Of a stretch of DNA of 64,000 nucleotides, positions 8,680-16,771 are shown piece by piece. Location of the stretch: positions 2,790,001-2,854,000 of the forward strand of contig NZ_FSRL01000001.1 in assembly GCF_900142295.1 (NCBI RefSeq). Reading direction: 5' to 3'. The DNA is from Vannielia litorea (GTDB lineage: Bacteria > Pseudomonadota > Alphaproteobacteria > Rhodobacterales > Rhodobacteraceae). The notes beneath the pieces are model-generated. The model ran no database searches. It saw only the letters and a list, made by a program, of their open reading frames with translations, and had not been told where the DNA came from. The translations under genes and the position numbers were made by a program. The first letter of the stretch is position 1; every line of letters begins with the position of its first letter.

Positions 8680-8708
8680 CTTCTGTTGGTTTTCGGGAGA
8701 AGTCGGGC

Positions 8709-9692
8709 TCAGGGCCAGCTGATGCGGCCTTGAGCGAGCAGTCTTTCGTATTCGTCGATGGTCTCGCGGACCCGTGCGCCTGTCGGGCTGGGCAGCGGAC
8801 CGATCAGGTTTTCGAGGCGCTCATCGTCAAGGTCGCTCGGGGTTTCGAATACCTTGTTGTTGCAGGTGATCTTTCCCTTTGCCTCCGGCACGTAGTCGGT
8901 GATCTCGGCGATCAGCTCATTGATATCGACCGACTCGCCGGGAATGTTGGCACAGAGGGCCCCTTGCGGGTTGGCTCGCGCCGAGCGGATGAAGGCAAGG
9001 GCCACATCGCGGACGTGCTGAACGACCACACGCCCTCCGAACTGCACCTCGAAGGGCGCGCGCGCGGCTGCCGCCAGCATGGCAAGCGAAGGCTGCGCCG
9101 AGAGGCCGTTGAACCGGCCCGCGCCATAGACCACCCAAGGACGCAGACCGACGGACGGGATACCATGCTGTTTGTGGTAGACCTCGGCAGTCTGCTCCAT
9201 GGTCCACCGATGCAGGCCGTAGTGATCCAGCGGGCCGGGCTCCGACTGCGCGGTGATCTTGCCACCCGGATAGTTGGCAACAGGGCCGTAGACGGCAGCG
9301 GTGCTGGAGTAGACCAGCGAGGGACGACGGCTCAGGGGCACGATCGCGTCGAAGGCGTTGATGAGTCCCCCCACGCTGATGGCAGCCGACAACCCGGGGT
9401 TCTCTTCACTCGCCGGCCGCAGGAGGCCGGCGAGATAGATCACGCTGGTCACATCGTCGGCCACCAGCTCCTTTGTCTTCTCGGCATCGCGCACGTCGGC
9501 CTGGACATAGCGGATCTGATCGAGATGGGCCTGATCCAGCACGGAGCTCATGCTGCGCGGGTCGGGGGCAATGTCGGTTGCCGTGACCCTGACGCCCTCT
9601 TCGATGAGCAGCCTGCAGATCCAGCTTCCGATGAAACCGCGCGCGCCGGTGATCAGGAAATGTTCGTTCTGCTTGTTCATTTTGCTAGTCAT
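8709..9692 (-). CDS. NAD-dependent epimerase/dehydratase (extended SDR)
   Basis: 327 residues. Extended-SDR Rossmann motif TGARGFIG near residue 14, strand-4 block YLAGLL, and Ser-Ser-Thr in VYSSTAAVYG. The active-site segment reads HYGLHRW, so the usual Tyr-x-x-x-Lys is Tyr-x-x-x-Arg; this may impair or alter cofactor and proton handling. The rest of the fold looks intact, including GLRPWVVYG. It sits between the ABC binding protein and the transketolase genes, suggesting it acts on the imported or activated sugar-like substrate. A start at the ATG at 9680 is also possible. Confidence 0.82.
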   Translation of the reverse strand: MTSKMNKQNEHFLITGARGFIGSWICRLLIEEGVRVTATDIAPDPRSMSSVLDQAHLDQIRYVQADVRDAEKTKELVADDVTSVIYLAGLLRPASEENPGLSAAISVGGLINAFDAIVPLSRRPSLVYSSTAAVYGPVANYPGGKITAQSEPGPLDHYGLHRWTMEQTAEVYHKQHGIPSVGLRPWVVYGAGRFNGLSAQPSLAMLAAAARAPFEVQFGGRVVVQHVRDVALAFIRSARANPQGALCANIPGESVDINELIAEITDYVPEAKGKITCNNKVFETPSDLDDERLENLIGPLPSPTGARVRETIDEYERLLAQGRISWP

Positions 9693-9719
9693 TCCAATCT
9701 GATGAGAATCCGCAGCGGA

Positions 9720-10724
9720 TTACTGGTTTACGAGCGCCGCGCCGGCGTTGAACACGTCCGGTGCAAGGAAGTCCTCGGGGTCACCGATCCGATCGAGCGC
9801 ACCGACTTCCTTCAGGATCTCGGCGGTGAAGATCGCCCAGTTGGCGACGCTGCCGTCGGCGAAGAACGCGCTCCACTCTGGCGCCGTCGGAAAACGGCCG
9901 AGGTTGTAGGCGTAGTCGAAGGCCTCGTAGGTCTCGAGCTTCGAGAAATAGTCATCGTAGACCTTCCGGCGTACCTCTTCCTCGGTGAGCCGGACCTGCG
10001 CCTCGATCACCGACGCGGCGAGCTTTGGAAGGGCCTCGGGATTGCTCTCGACGAAGGCATTCGACAACACCAAACCACCGAGCACGGCGGTTTCGGGATA
10101 GAAATCGCGCAGCGAGGTGACCCTCTTGGCGCCCTTCCTGGTGACGGCCTCGACGAAGCCGCCAGAGATCACGACCGCCGGTACCGCCTCGGAAAGAAGC
10201 GCCGCAGTGGTGGCCTGGTAGCCCATGTTGACGGCGCGGATGTCGTCGAAGGTCATGCCCGCCTCCCGCAGGGCGGAGGACACGAGCACATGCGCCGTGG
10301 TTCCGAACGGGAAGGCGAGTTGCTGACCCCTGAGGTCTTCCACCGAGGTGATCCCGGAGGCGTCGGTGGCGTAGATCAGGTTGGTGTCGTACTCGAGGTA
10401 GGTTGGCGTCACCATCACCCCGAGGCCGCGCACGGCAATGCTCGAGACCACGGCCGCACCGGCCAATGCCCCGTCGAGGCTGCCGCCAACGAGCGCCTGG
10501 GTCATCTGGGTGCCATTGTCGAACTTGATGACCTCCACCTCGAGGCCGTTCTCGGCAAAGATGCCGTAGTCATCGGCCACGTAGAGCGGCGGCCCCACGA
10601 TCTCCGAGAGCAGCGTCCCGATCCGGACCTTCACAGGGTCCTCCTGGGCCTGTGCCCCGCCGGTGAAAGCTGCGAGCGAAAGGGTCGCCGCGCCGATGGC
10701 CGCAAAGATCTTGTCCAACATCAT
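9720..10724 (-). CDS. ABC transporter substrate-binding protein (NitT/TauT, NMT1-like)
   Basis: 334 residues with a Sec signal peptide (hydrophobic segment about 8-22, cleavage near AQA-QE). The mature part opens with VRIGTLLSEIVGPPLYVADDYGIF (split at residue 36), the hallmark of type-II periplasmic receptors for nitrate, sulfonates and aminopyrimidines: a weak-affinity opening strand followed by a helix and the phrase FAENGLEVEVI. Third gene of the operon after permease and ATPase. Ligand specificity in this family cannot be read from sequence; a small anionic compound is the default guess. Confidence 0.85.
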   Translation of the reverse strand: MMLDKIFAAIGAATLSLAAFTGGAQAQEDPVKVRIGTLLSEIVGPPLYVADDYGIFAENGLEVEVIKFDNGTQMTQALVGGSLDGALAGAAVVSSIAVRGLGVMVTPTYLEYDTNLIYATDASGITSVEDLRGQQLAFPFGTTAHVLVSSALREAGMTFDDIRAVNMGYQATTAALLSEAVPAVVISGGFVEAVTRKGAKRVTSLRDFYPETAVLGGLVLSNAFVESNPEALPKLAASVIEAQVRLTEEEVRRKVYDDYFSKLETYEAFDYAYNLGRFPTAPEWSAFFADGSVANWAIFTAEILKEVGALDRIGDPEDFLAPDVFNAGAALVNQ

Positions 10725-10773
10725 AATCCTCCCTGGATTGCTGGTCGTGCTTCGGGTGTCTGTCTGGTTGATT

Positions 10774-11550
10774 TCAGTGCTTCAGGCTGTGTTCGATATG
10801 TCGACGCAACTCGATGAACTCACTGCTCAACCGGATATCCTCGTCCCGCTCTCCTCCGAAGGGGACCCGGATGTCTTCGGCCAGCCTGGCCGGCCGTCCT
10901 GCGAGGATCACGATCCTGTCCGCGAGGAAGATCGCCTCCTCCACGGAATGGGTGATGAACATCGCGGATTTCCGTTCTTCCGTGGTGATCTTCTGGAGCG
11001 CATCCTGCATCAGCACCCTGCTCTGGGCGTCGAGCGCCGCGAAGGGCTCATCCATCAGCAGGATCTTCGGGTTTGCGGCATAGGCGCGACCGATGGCGAC
11101 GCGCTGCTTCATGCCTCCAGAGAGCTGCTTGGGAAGGGCGTTCTCGAACTTTTCCAGGCCCATCACGGCAAGGTAGTGATCGACGATCTCGCGCTTCTCC
11201 TCCTCGGCCAGCTTGCAGCAGCCGAGGTTCAGCGGAAACGCGATATTCTCGCGGACGGTCAGCCAGGGAAACACGGCGTACTGCTGGAACACCACGCCTC
11301 GGTCGCGCCCTGCCCCGGTCACTTCGACATCGTTGACAAAGACCTTTCCGGAACTCGGCTTGGTGAAACCGGCTGCCATGTTCATCAGCGTGGTCTTGCC
11401 GCATCCGCTGCCGCCGACGACGGCAACGAACTCGTTGGAGTTGATGGTCAGGGACACGTCCTCGAAGACGACATGCCTGCTCTTTGTCTCGCCATACGCC
11501 TTGCTGACGGAACGAAACTCGATCGGGGAACTGTTTGTCTGGACGTTCAT
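10774..11550 (-). CDS. ABC transporter ATP-binding protein (NitT/TauT type)
   Basis: 258 residues from the ATG at 11550, which overlaps the permease stop by 4 bp. Walker A GGSGCGKTT near residue 44, Q-loop QQYAVFPWLT, signature LSGGMKQRVAIGRA, Walker B ILLMDEP and switch His in ITHSVEEA are all intact, so the protein should be an active ATPase. The pattern of the Q-loop (FPWLTV) is that of TauB/SsuB/NrtD relatives. It energises the permease encoded just upstream. Confidence 0.92.
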   Translation of the reverse strand: MNVQTNSSPIEFRSVSKAYGETKSRHVVFEDVSLTINSNEFVAVVGGSGCGKTTLMNMAAGFTKPSSGKVFVNDVEVTGAGRDRGVVFQQYAVFPWLTVRENIAFPLNLGCCKLAEEEKREIVDHYLAVMGLEKFENALPKQLSGGMKQRVAIGRAYAANPKILLMDEPFAALDAQSRVLMQDALQKITTEERKSAMFITHSVEEAIFLADRIVILAGRPARLAEDIRVPFGGERDEDIRLSSEFIELRRHIEHSLKH

Positions 11551-12431
11551 CTTTCCACGCGCTCCTGCCAGCTGACGGCGACTCTCATGAGTTTCCGGAT
11601 GCCCGAGTCCATCGCCAGGGCGATGGCGCCGATGCAGGCAATTCCGACGTAGATGTCGGGAATGATGAAGTAATTCCCCGCGTTCTGGATGACCGCCCCG
11701 AGGCCGCGCTCTGCGGCGAGCAGTTCGGCCGCCACCAGCGTGCCCCAGCAGACCCCGAGCGCCAGACGAAGGGCGACGAAGACCTGCGGAATGACAAGCG
11801 GGATGGCCACCTTGTAAAAGATCTCCCTGTCCTTCGCCCCGAGCGCACGCGCTGCCCGGACATAGATCTCCTCGATCGCAGAGACGCCCTCGTAGATCAC
11901 CACGAGCGAGGTGAAGAAGGCGGCGTAGACGAGGATACTGCCACGGGCGACCTCGCCGATCCCGAGGTAGACGATGACCAGAGGGCTCAGAGCAATCGGC
12001 GGGATGGCCCGGAAGGCGTTGATAACCGGCTGAAACAGGTCGCCCACCTTCGGGTACCACGCCAGGACGAAGCCGGTCGGGATGGCCAGCGTCACACCAA
12101 TCGACATGCCGGCCAGGACACGGCCCACGCTGGAGAGAATATCCCACAGCAGGCCGGCCTCGCGGAAGTCGTAGATCATGCGCATCAGGACTTCGTCCGG
12201 ACGCGGGACGAGGTCCCGGTTAACCAGGCCCGAAAGCCAGATGACGTACCAGACCGCGAAGACGATGCCGAAACCGGCGGCGCCCATGGCCAGGTTTCTC
12301 AGGGCCATGCCCACTCCGCGCATTCGCGGCGACGGCCCACTTGCAGTGACTGACAAGGTCAAGGTCTCCCCCCATGTTCGCTGGATTGCAGCCTCCACCA
12401 CAGTGGTTTCCGCAAACCTTTCCATCAACAT
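11547..12431 (-). CDS. ABC transporter permease (NitT/TauT type)
   Basis: 294 residues, about six membrane segments after a 50-residue cytoplasmic N-terminus, with the EAA-like coupling loop AARALGAKDREIFYKVAIP near residue 195-213. First gene of the minus-strand operon running to 5850. The start at 12431 (or ATG 12425) follows GAGGAGG at about 10-nt spacing. The promoter region upstream is packed with palindromes shared with the divergent TetR gene. Confidence 0.9.
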   Translation of the reverse strand: MLMERFAETTVVEAAIQRTWGETLTLSVTASGPSPRMRGVGMALRNLAMGAAGFGIVFAVWYVIWLSGLVNRDLVPRPDEVLMRMIYDFREAGLLWDILSSVGRVLAGMSIGVTLAIPTGFVLAWYPKVGDLFQPVINAFRAIPPIALSPLVIVYLGIGEVARGSILVYAAFFTSLVVIYEGVSAIEEIYVRAARALGAKDREIFYKVAIPLVIPQVFVALRLALGVCWGTLVAAELLAAERGLGAVIQNAGNYFIIPDIYVGIACIGAIALAMDSGIRKLMRVAVSWQERVER

Positions 12432-12466
12432 GCGGCGAGTTCCTCCTCAGCGCCGCACGCCCTTAC

Positions 12467-12516
12467 CTTACGGTGTAAGCCAACGTTGATTCTGTCAACG
12501 TTTTTTACGATGTAAG
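12467..12516. promoter_or_regulatory. Three palindromes between the ABC operon and tetR
   Basis: CTTACGGTGTAAG (12467-12479) and TTACGATGTAA (12505-12515) are two copies of a TTAC-N3-GTAA palindrome flanking a longer perfect inverted repeat, AACGTTGA-N5-TCAACGTT (12482-12502). On the minus strand the central repeat contains a consensus TTGACA, a good -35 hexamer for the ABC operon. Occupancy of the flanking copies by the adjacent TetR protein would cover both divergent promoters. Operator identity is inferred from symmetry and position. Confidence 0.6.
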
Positions 12517-12625
12517 GTTGTCCGGATCGCGGTCTTGTGGAAGAGTTCATGCGGGACGAACGGCGCGCGAACCCTCCAAGGCACTGTGAGTGAACGTTTT
12601 TGTTCAAGTTGAAAGGCCCGACGGA

Positions 12626-13258
12626 ATGGCAGGACCGAAAACAGCTACGACCAAAGTCCAAGCCCCGGCCGTGGCACGAGGGGCGCGCAAGAAACCGAAG
12701 CTGACCCGGCAGACGATCTTGGATGCCGCGATGAAGATCGCGGATTCGAAGGGTCAGGATGCCCTCTCCATGCGGCAGCTGGGCAAGGCCCTCGGGGTCG
12801 AGGCGATGTCGCTCTACCATTACTTCAGGAGCCGCGATGACATCATCGACGGCATCGTGGAACACGTCATCAACGAGATCACCAGCGCCGCCTACAAGGG
12901 CATCCGGCCCGACGACACATGGCAACAGAAGGCCCGAGCCTATATCACCGCCTACCGAACCGTCGGCAACAGGCACCCCGACGCGTTCAAGCTCATGATA
13001 CAGCGCCCATTGCGTACAGCCTCTGCGAGGAAGGCGGGGCAAGTGATCGTGGACGCTTTCCTCTCAAGTGGGATCGATGACCAACAGGCGATCATTGCCT
13101 ACCGCACAATGACGACCTTCGTGGCGGGTTTCGTTGCCCTCGAAGTTTCCCGGCTGCAGCCCTCGTTCACCACCGGCAACTTCGATCTCGAATTCGAGAA
13201 GGGGCTCGACATCATCATTCAGGGGATCGAGACCTGCCTGATCGAGGCCGGCACGTGA
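12626..13258 (+). CDS. TetR-family transcriptional regulator
   Basis: 210 residues from the ATG at 12626; an in-frame GTG at 12590 would add twelve residues. The N-terminal HTH is clear: TRQTILDAAMKIAD, then ALSMRQLGKALGVEAMSLYHYF split over residues 45-67. The C-terminal domain resembles TetR_C-type ligand pockets (FVAGFVALEVSRL). A lysine/arginine-rich stretch of about 20 residues precedes the HTH. Divergent from the ABC/transketolase operon with three palindromes between, so it most likely represses that operon and itself. Confidence 0.88.
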   Translation: MAGPKTATTKVQAPAVARGARKKPKLTRQTILDAAMKIADSKGQDALSMRQLGKALGVEAMSLYHYFRSRDDIIDGIVEHVINEITSAAYKGIRPDDTWQQKARAYITAYRTVGNRHPDAFKLMIQRPLRTASARKAGQVIVDAFLSSGIDDQQAIIAYRTMTTFVAGFVALEVSRLQPSFTTGNFDLEFEKGLDIIIQGIETCLIEAGT

Positions 13259-13315
13259 CGTGGCAGACCCGCGTGGCGCGATGAAGCGCACACGTCTTCC
13301 ATGTCCTGCAATTCC

Positions 13316-13685
13316 TTACTGCCGGCCCATCCAGCCCCTACCCACGACGAGGATCTCGCCGTTGACCTAGCCCGAGGCCGCTGCGGCAAGAAAGACCGCC
13401 GGGCCGGCAAAATCCTGCGGCTTGCCCCGGCGCCCGGCGGGGATGCGCTCGAGGATGGATCTCGACCGCGCCGGATCGTCCTGCAGCGCCCGATCTCGCG
13501 GCTGAGCACGCATTGCGCCGAGAGGTTCACCTCGATCACCTTGTCCCGCCAGTCGCCCGGGTACTCGGCGGCAGGCTTGCGCATGATGGTGCCCGCGGTG
13601 TTGACGAGGATATCCGGCGCCGCGCCGTTCTTTTGCCGCTGCGCGGCCAATGCGGTCACCGCCTTCCCCCCCTTGTCTGCCGCGG
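13316..13685 (-). pseudogene. SDR pseudogene (gluconate/2-deoxygluconate dehydrogenase-like)
   Basis: Read leftwards, one frame gives APDILVNTAGTIMRKPAAEYP and VIEVNLSAQCVLSREIGR, the NNAG and alpha-4 region of KduD/IdnO-type dehydrogenases. After a frame change the C-terminal part follows: ERIPAGRRGKPQDFAGPAVFLA, then AASG, a TAG where Tyr is expected, VNGEILVVGRGWMGR and a TAA at 13318-13316. The catalytic Ser/Tyr/Lys segment between the two parts is deleted and the cofactor-binding N-terminus is absent, cut off next to the thiX stop. Three independent lesions make this a dead gene fragment. Confidence 0.8.
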
Positions 13686-13686
13686 G

Positions 13687-14424
13687 TCACCGGGCGTTTC
13701 GGGCGCCCAGGCCACGGGTCAGGCAGACGATGGCGCCATGCAGCAGAACCGAGAACAGGCCCAGGGTCAGCAGGGCGGCGAACATCAGGTCGATCCTGGC
13801 CCGTCCGTTCGCCAGGAGCATCAGGTAGCCCAGCCCACGCGAGGCGCCGACCCATTCGCCGATCACGGCACCGATGGGTGCATAGACCGCAGCCAGCCTC
13901 AGGCCGGAGGCCAATGAAGGCAATGCGGCGGGCACCCGGATAAGCCAGAGAATGCGGGCGGGACTGGCCTGCATCGTTCGGGCGAGATCGAGGTAGCCCT
14001 GTGGCGTTCGCATCAACCCGTCAAAGAAGGCCGATGTGACAGGGAAATAGATGATCAGCACCGCCATGAAGACCTTGGACCACAGGCCGAAGCCGAGCCA
14101 GAGGGTCAGGATCGGGGCCAGCGCGAAGACCGGCAGGGCTTGGGTGAACACGAGGATGGGCTGCACCAGGACGCGCGCAATCCGCGACGCCGCCAGGTGA
14201 ATGGCTGTCGCCACCCCCAGCGCCGATCCGATCGCCAGACCGATCAGAACCTCCAGTGCCGTCACCAGCGTGTGCTCCGCGATCAGGGTGCGGTTCTGCC
14301 ACCAGGCTTCGGCCACCCGTGCCGGTCCCGGCAGGATGAACCTCGGCAGGCCGGTGGCGCTGACGACGAGCTGCCACAGGGCGATGGCAAAGGCGGCCGC
14401 GGCCATGACGGGCAACAATTTCAC
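13687..14424 (-). CDS. thiX: ABC transporter permease, ThiX-like (pyrimidine salvage)
   Basis: 245 residues from a GTG at 14424 that overlaps the ATPase stop as GTGA; an earlier in-frame start at 14466 would overlap by 46 bp and is less likely. About six membrane segments with the coupling loop YLDLARTMQASPARILWLIRVP (split near residue 140). It belongs to the SsuC/TauC permease family; assignment to thiamine-pyrimidine uptake rests on its place with thiY-like, thiZ-like and tenA genes. Last gene of the TPP-riboswitch operon. Confidence 0.82.
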   Translation of the reverse strand: MKLLPVMAAAAFAIALWQLVVSATGLPRFILPGPARVAEAWWQNRTLIAEHTLVTALEVLIGLAIGSALGVATAIHLAASRIARVLVQPILVFTQALPVFALAPILTLWLGFGLWSKVFMAVLIIYFPVTSAFFDGLMRTPQGYLDLARTMQASPARILWLIRVPAALPSLASGLRLAAVYAPIGAVIGEWVGASRGLGYLMLLANGRARIDLMFAALLTLGLFSVLLHGAIVCLTRGLGARNAR

Positions 14425-15149
14425 GAGACGCCATCGCGGAGATGACGCAGCAGCGAGGCCTGGCATGCGAGGGTTTCCAGATCGTCGATCGGGCGGGGGA
14501 TGGCGGAGGAAGGGTGAGGAAACGGCCGCAGCCCCTCCGGGTGCATGACGATGATGGCCTGCCCGAGGCGCGCCGCCTCGGCCGGGTCGTGGGTGACCAT
14601 CAACACGGTCTTGCCGTCCAGGAGCTCCACCGCCAGGTCCTGCATGGCGGCGCGGGTTTGTGCATCCAGCGCCGAGAATGGCTCATCGAGCAGGACGACG
14701 GGCTTGTCTTCCATCAAGGTCCGCGCCAGGGCCACCCGCTGGCGTTGGCCGCCCGAAAGCGCCGCTGGCGTCTTGTCGGCCTGACCGCCCAGGCCGACGC
14801 GCTCGAGGATGCGGCCCAGTCTGCCGGTATCTGCTGGCGTGCCACGCAGGCGCGAGCCCAGCACGATGTTCTGTGACACGCTCGCCCAAGGCAGAAGCAG
14901 ATCGTCCTGAGCCATGTAGGCGACCCGCCCGGCCACCGCGCGGCCGTCCGTGGCGGCGATGTCGCCGTCAAAGTCAGCACCGGTCGCAAGGCCCGAGATC
15001 AGGCGCAAGACGGTGGATTTGCCCACCCCGGACCCACCCAGAAGACAGGTCCATTGCCCGGCACGCAGCTCGAGGGCCAGGGGCGCGAAGAGCGGTGCGC
15101 CGTCGATCGACGCGCGGCCCCGGACCAAGATGCCGGGTGCCCCTGTCAC
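14421..15149 (-). CDS. thiZ: ABC transporter ATP-binding protein, ThiZ-like
   Basis: 242 residues with Walker A GGSGVGKST near residue 35, Q-loop AQDDLLLPWASV, signature LSGGQRQRVALAR, Walker B VVLLDEP and switch His VTHDPAEAARL. The start overlaps the tenA stop by 4 bp (15146-15149). It would energise ThiX for import of an N-formyl or amino-aminomethyl pyrimidine delivered by ThiY. Family alone would allow any NitT/TauT substrate, so the operon context decides the call. Confidence 0.85.
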   Translation of the reverse strand: MTGAPGILVRGRASIDGAPLFAPLALELRAGQWTCLLGGSGVGKSTVLRLISGLATGADFDGDIAATDGRAVAGRVAYMAQDDLLLPWASVSQNIVLGSRLRGTPADTGRLGRILERVGLGGQADKTPAALSGGQRQRVALARTLMEDKPVVLLDEPFSALDAQTRAAMQDLAVELLDGKTVLMVTHDPAEAARLGQAIIVMHPEGLRPFPHPSSAIPRPIDDLETLACQASLLRHLRDGVS

Positions 15150-15820
15150 GGGGTCAGGCCCATCTGCCAGAAGTTGACCTCAAGCTCGGTTGCGGTGCGG
15201 AAGGTCTGGCAGAGCCGATCCCAGCGGGGGGAGGTTTCATACTCCGGGCCCAGGCGGTGGATCAGTGCCGCTTCCAGCATCTCGCCCACGGTTCGGCAGA
15301 GCTCTTGATACGCGTCGCCGCCATAGGTGTTGATCCAATCGGCATAGACCTGCGACCCTGCCTGCTGTGCCAGCCGCGCGCCGATCTCGCCGTATCCCAT
15401 CACGCAGGGGGCAAGCGCCGCGAGCAGGTCGAGCAGATCGCCGCTGTATCCCGCCTCCAGGACGAACCGGGTATAGGCCAGGGTCTCGGCCCGCTCTTTC
15501 GTTGCAAAGAGCTGTTTGCGAGGGATACCCGCCGCCTCGCAGATGCCGATGTGGAGCTGCATCTCCTCGCAGACCAGCGCGGTGACCGTGCCCACCGCGG
15601 CCAGCATCTCGGCATGGGTTTGCGATTTGACCACGGCCAGCGCCCAGGCGCGGGCAAAGTGGGTCAGGAAGAGGTGATCCTGCTGGAGATAGTGCAGGAA
15701 CGCCGCCTGTGGCAGGGTGCCGTCCTTCATCCCCTCGACAAAGGCATGGTGGGTGTAGTCCTGCCATGCCTCGGACGCCTCCTCGCGCATCCGCGTGAAG
15801 GCCTTGCCATAGCCGCTCAT
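15146..15820 (-). CDS. tenA: TenA-family thiaminase II / aminopyrimidine aminohydrolase
   Basis: 224 residues, the length of TenA. It converts 4-amino-5-aminomethyl-2-methylpyrimidine, from degraded thiamine, into HMP. Family residues seen: the Asp in LQQDHLFLTHF near residue 47, a Cys in LAPCVMGYGEIG near 137-144 (nucleophile position), and the Glu in ATELEVNFWQMGL near the C-terminus. Overlaps the thiY gene (15817-15820) and thiZ by 4 bp each. In this operon it feeds ThiD with HMP salvaged by ThiXYZ. Confidence 0.92.
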   Translation of the reverse strand: MSGYGKAFTRMREEASEAWQDYTHHAFVEGMKDGTLPQAAFLHYLQQDHLFLTHFARAWALAVVKSQTHAEMLAAVGTVTALVCEEMQLHIGICEAAGIPRKQLFATKERAETLAYTRFVLEAGYSGDLLDLLAALAPCVMGYGEIGARLAQQAGSQVYADWINTYGGDAYQELCRTVGEMLEAALIHRLGPEYETSPRWDRLCQTFRTATELEVNFWQMGLTP

Positions 15821-16752
15821 CGGGCGGTCACGTCGACCGCGATCGCCTCAACCGGGTTCAGGCTGTCGATCATGCCGCTGGCCTTCAGGAAGGCCTCGAA
15901 CCGCGCATAGCGGCCTGCGTCAAACCCCGCCGGGCGCAGGGCGAACCGTGGCAGGGTATCGACCCAGGCGCGCGCGTTCAGCTCGTCCTGCAGCTCGGTC
16001 GACGTTGCGGCGAAGATCTCCCAGCTCTGCTGCGGGTTGTTGACGATGAACTGGGTCGCTTTCTCGGTTGCGGCCAGAAAGCGGGCGACCTTGTCGGCAT
16101 CCATGCGGTCGGGGTTGGCGACGTAGATCAGCTCGTCATAAGAGGGCACGCCCTCTTCCTCGATATAGAAGCAGCGACCCGCAACGCCTTCGATCTCCAT
16201 CTGGTTCAGCTCGAAGTTGCGGAATGCGCCGATGACGGCATCGACCTGACCGGACATCAGCGCGGGGGAGAGCGAGAAGTTGACGTTGATCAGCTCGATC
16301 TCGTCGAGGGTCACGCCATGCTTGCCGAGCACCGCGCCAAGAACGGCCTCCTCCACACCGGCGACGGAAAAGCCGACCTTCCTGCCTCTGAGATCGGCGG
16401 GCGAGGAAACCGGACCATCCTCGAGCACCAGAAGGCAGTTCAGCGGTGTGGCCACAAGGGTTCCGACGCGTATCAGGGGCAGCCCCTGGTGAATCTGCAG
16501 GTGCAGTTGCGGCTGGTAGGACACCGCCAGATCGGCCTGACCGGCGGCCACGAGGCGCGGCGGGGCCGAGGGGTCGGCGGGCGGTATGATCTCGACCTCC
16601 AGGCCCTGTTCGGCGAAATATCCGTTTTCCTGCGCAAGGATTATCGGCCCGTGGTCGGGGTTCACGAACCAGTCGAGCAGCAGGGTCATCTTGTCGGCGG
16701 CCATGGCCGGGGCAGCGGCCAGCAGCGCAACGGCGGTGATCAGGTGCTTCAT
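15817..16752 (-). CDS. thiY: ThiY-like pyrimidine-binding periplasmic protein
   Basis: 311 residues from the ATG at 16752; a clean Sec signal (LITAVALLAAAPAMA) precedes ADKMTLLLDWFVNPDHGPI, the NMT1/THI5-like opening. The phrases NPDHGP, AQENGYFAEQGLEVE and YQPQLHLQIHQGLPLIRVG are typical of the hydroxymethylpyrimidine-precursor receptors. The yeast-type CCCFC self-sacrificing motif of THI5 synthases is absent, in line with a transport role. Overlap with tenA and thi operon membership support ThiY. Confidence 0.87.
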   Translation of the reverse strand: MKHLITAVALLAAAPAMAADKMTLLLDWFVNPDHGPIILAQENGYFAEQGLEVEIIPPADPSAPPRLVAAGQADLAVSYQPQLHLQIHQGLPLIRVGTLVATPLNCLLVLEDGPVSSPADLRGRKVGFSVAGVEEAVLGAVLGKHGVTLDEIELINVNFSLSPALMSGQVDAVIGAFRNFELNQMEIEGVAGRCFYIEEEGVPSYDELIYVANPDRMDADKVARFLAATEKATQFIVNNPQQSWEIFAATSTELQDELNARAWVDTLPRFALRPAGFDAGRYARFEAFLKASGMIDSLNPVEAIAVDVTAR

Positions 16753-16771
16753 CGTGTTTCCTTCCTGTGGG

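Noticed and set aside
15817..16752. THI5-type HMP synthase instead of a transport receptor
   Set aside because: A signal peptide is present and the CCCFC motif is absent, so a periplasmic ThiY-like receptor fits better.
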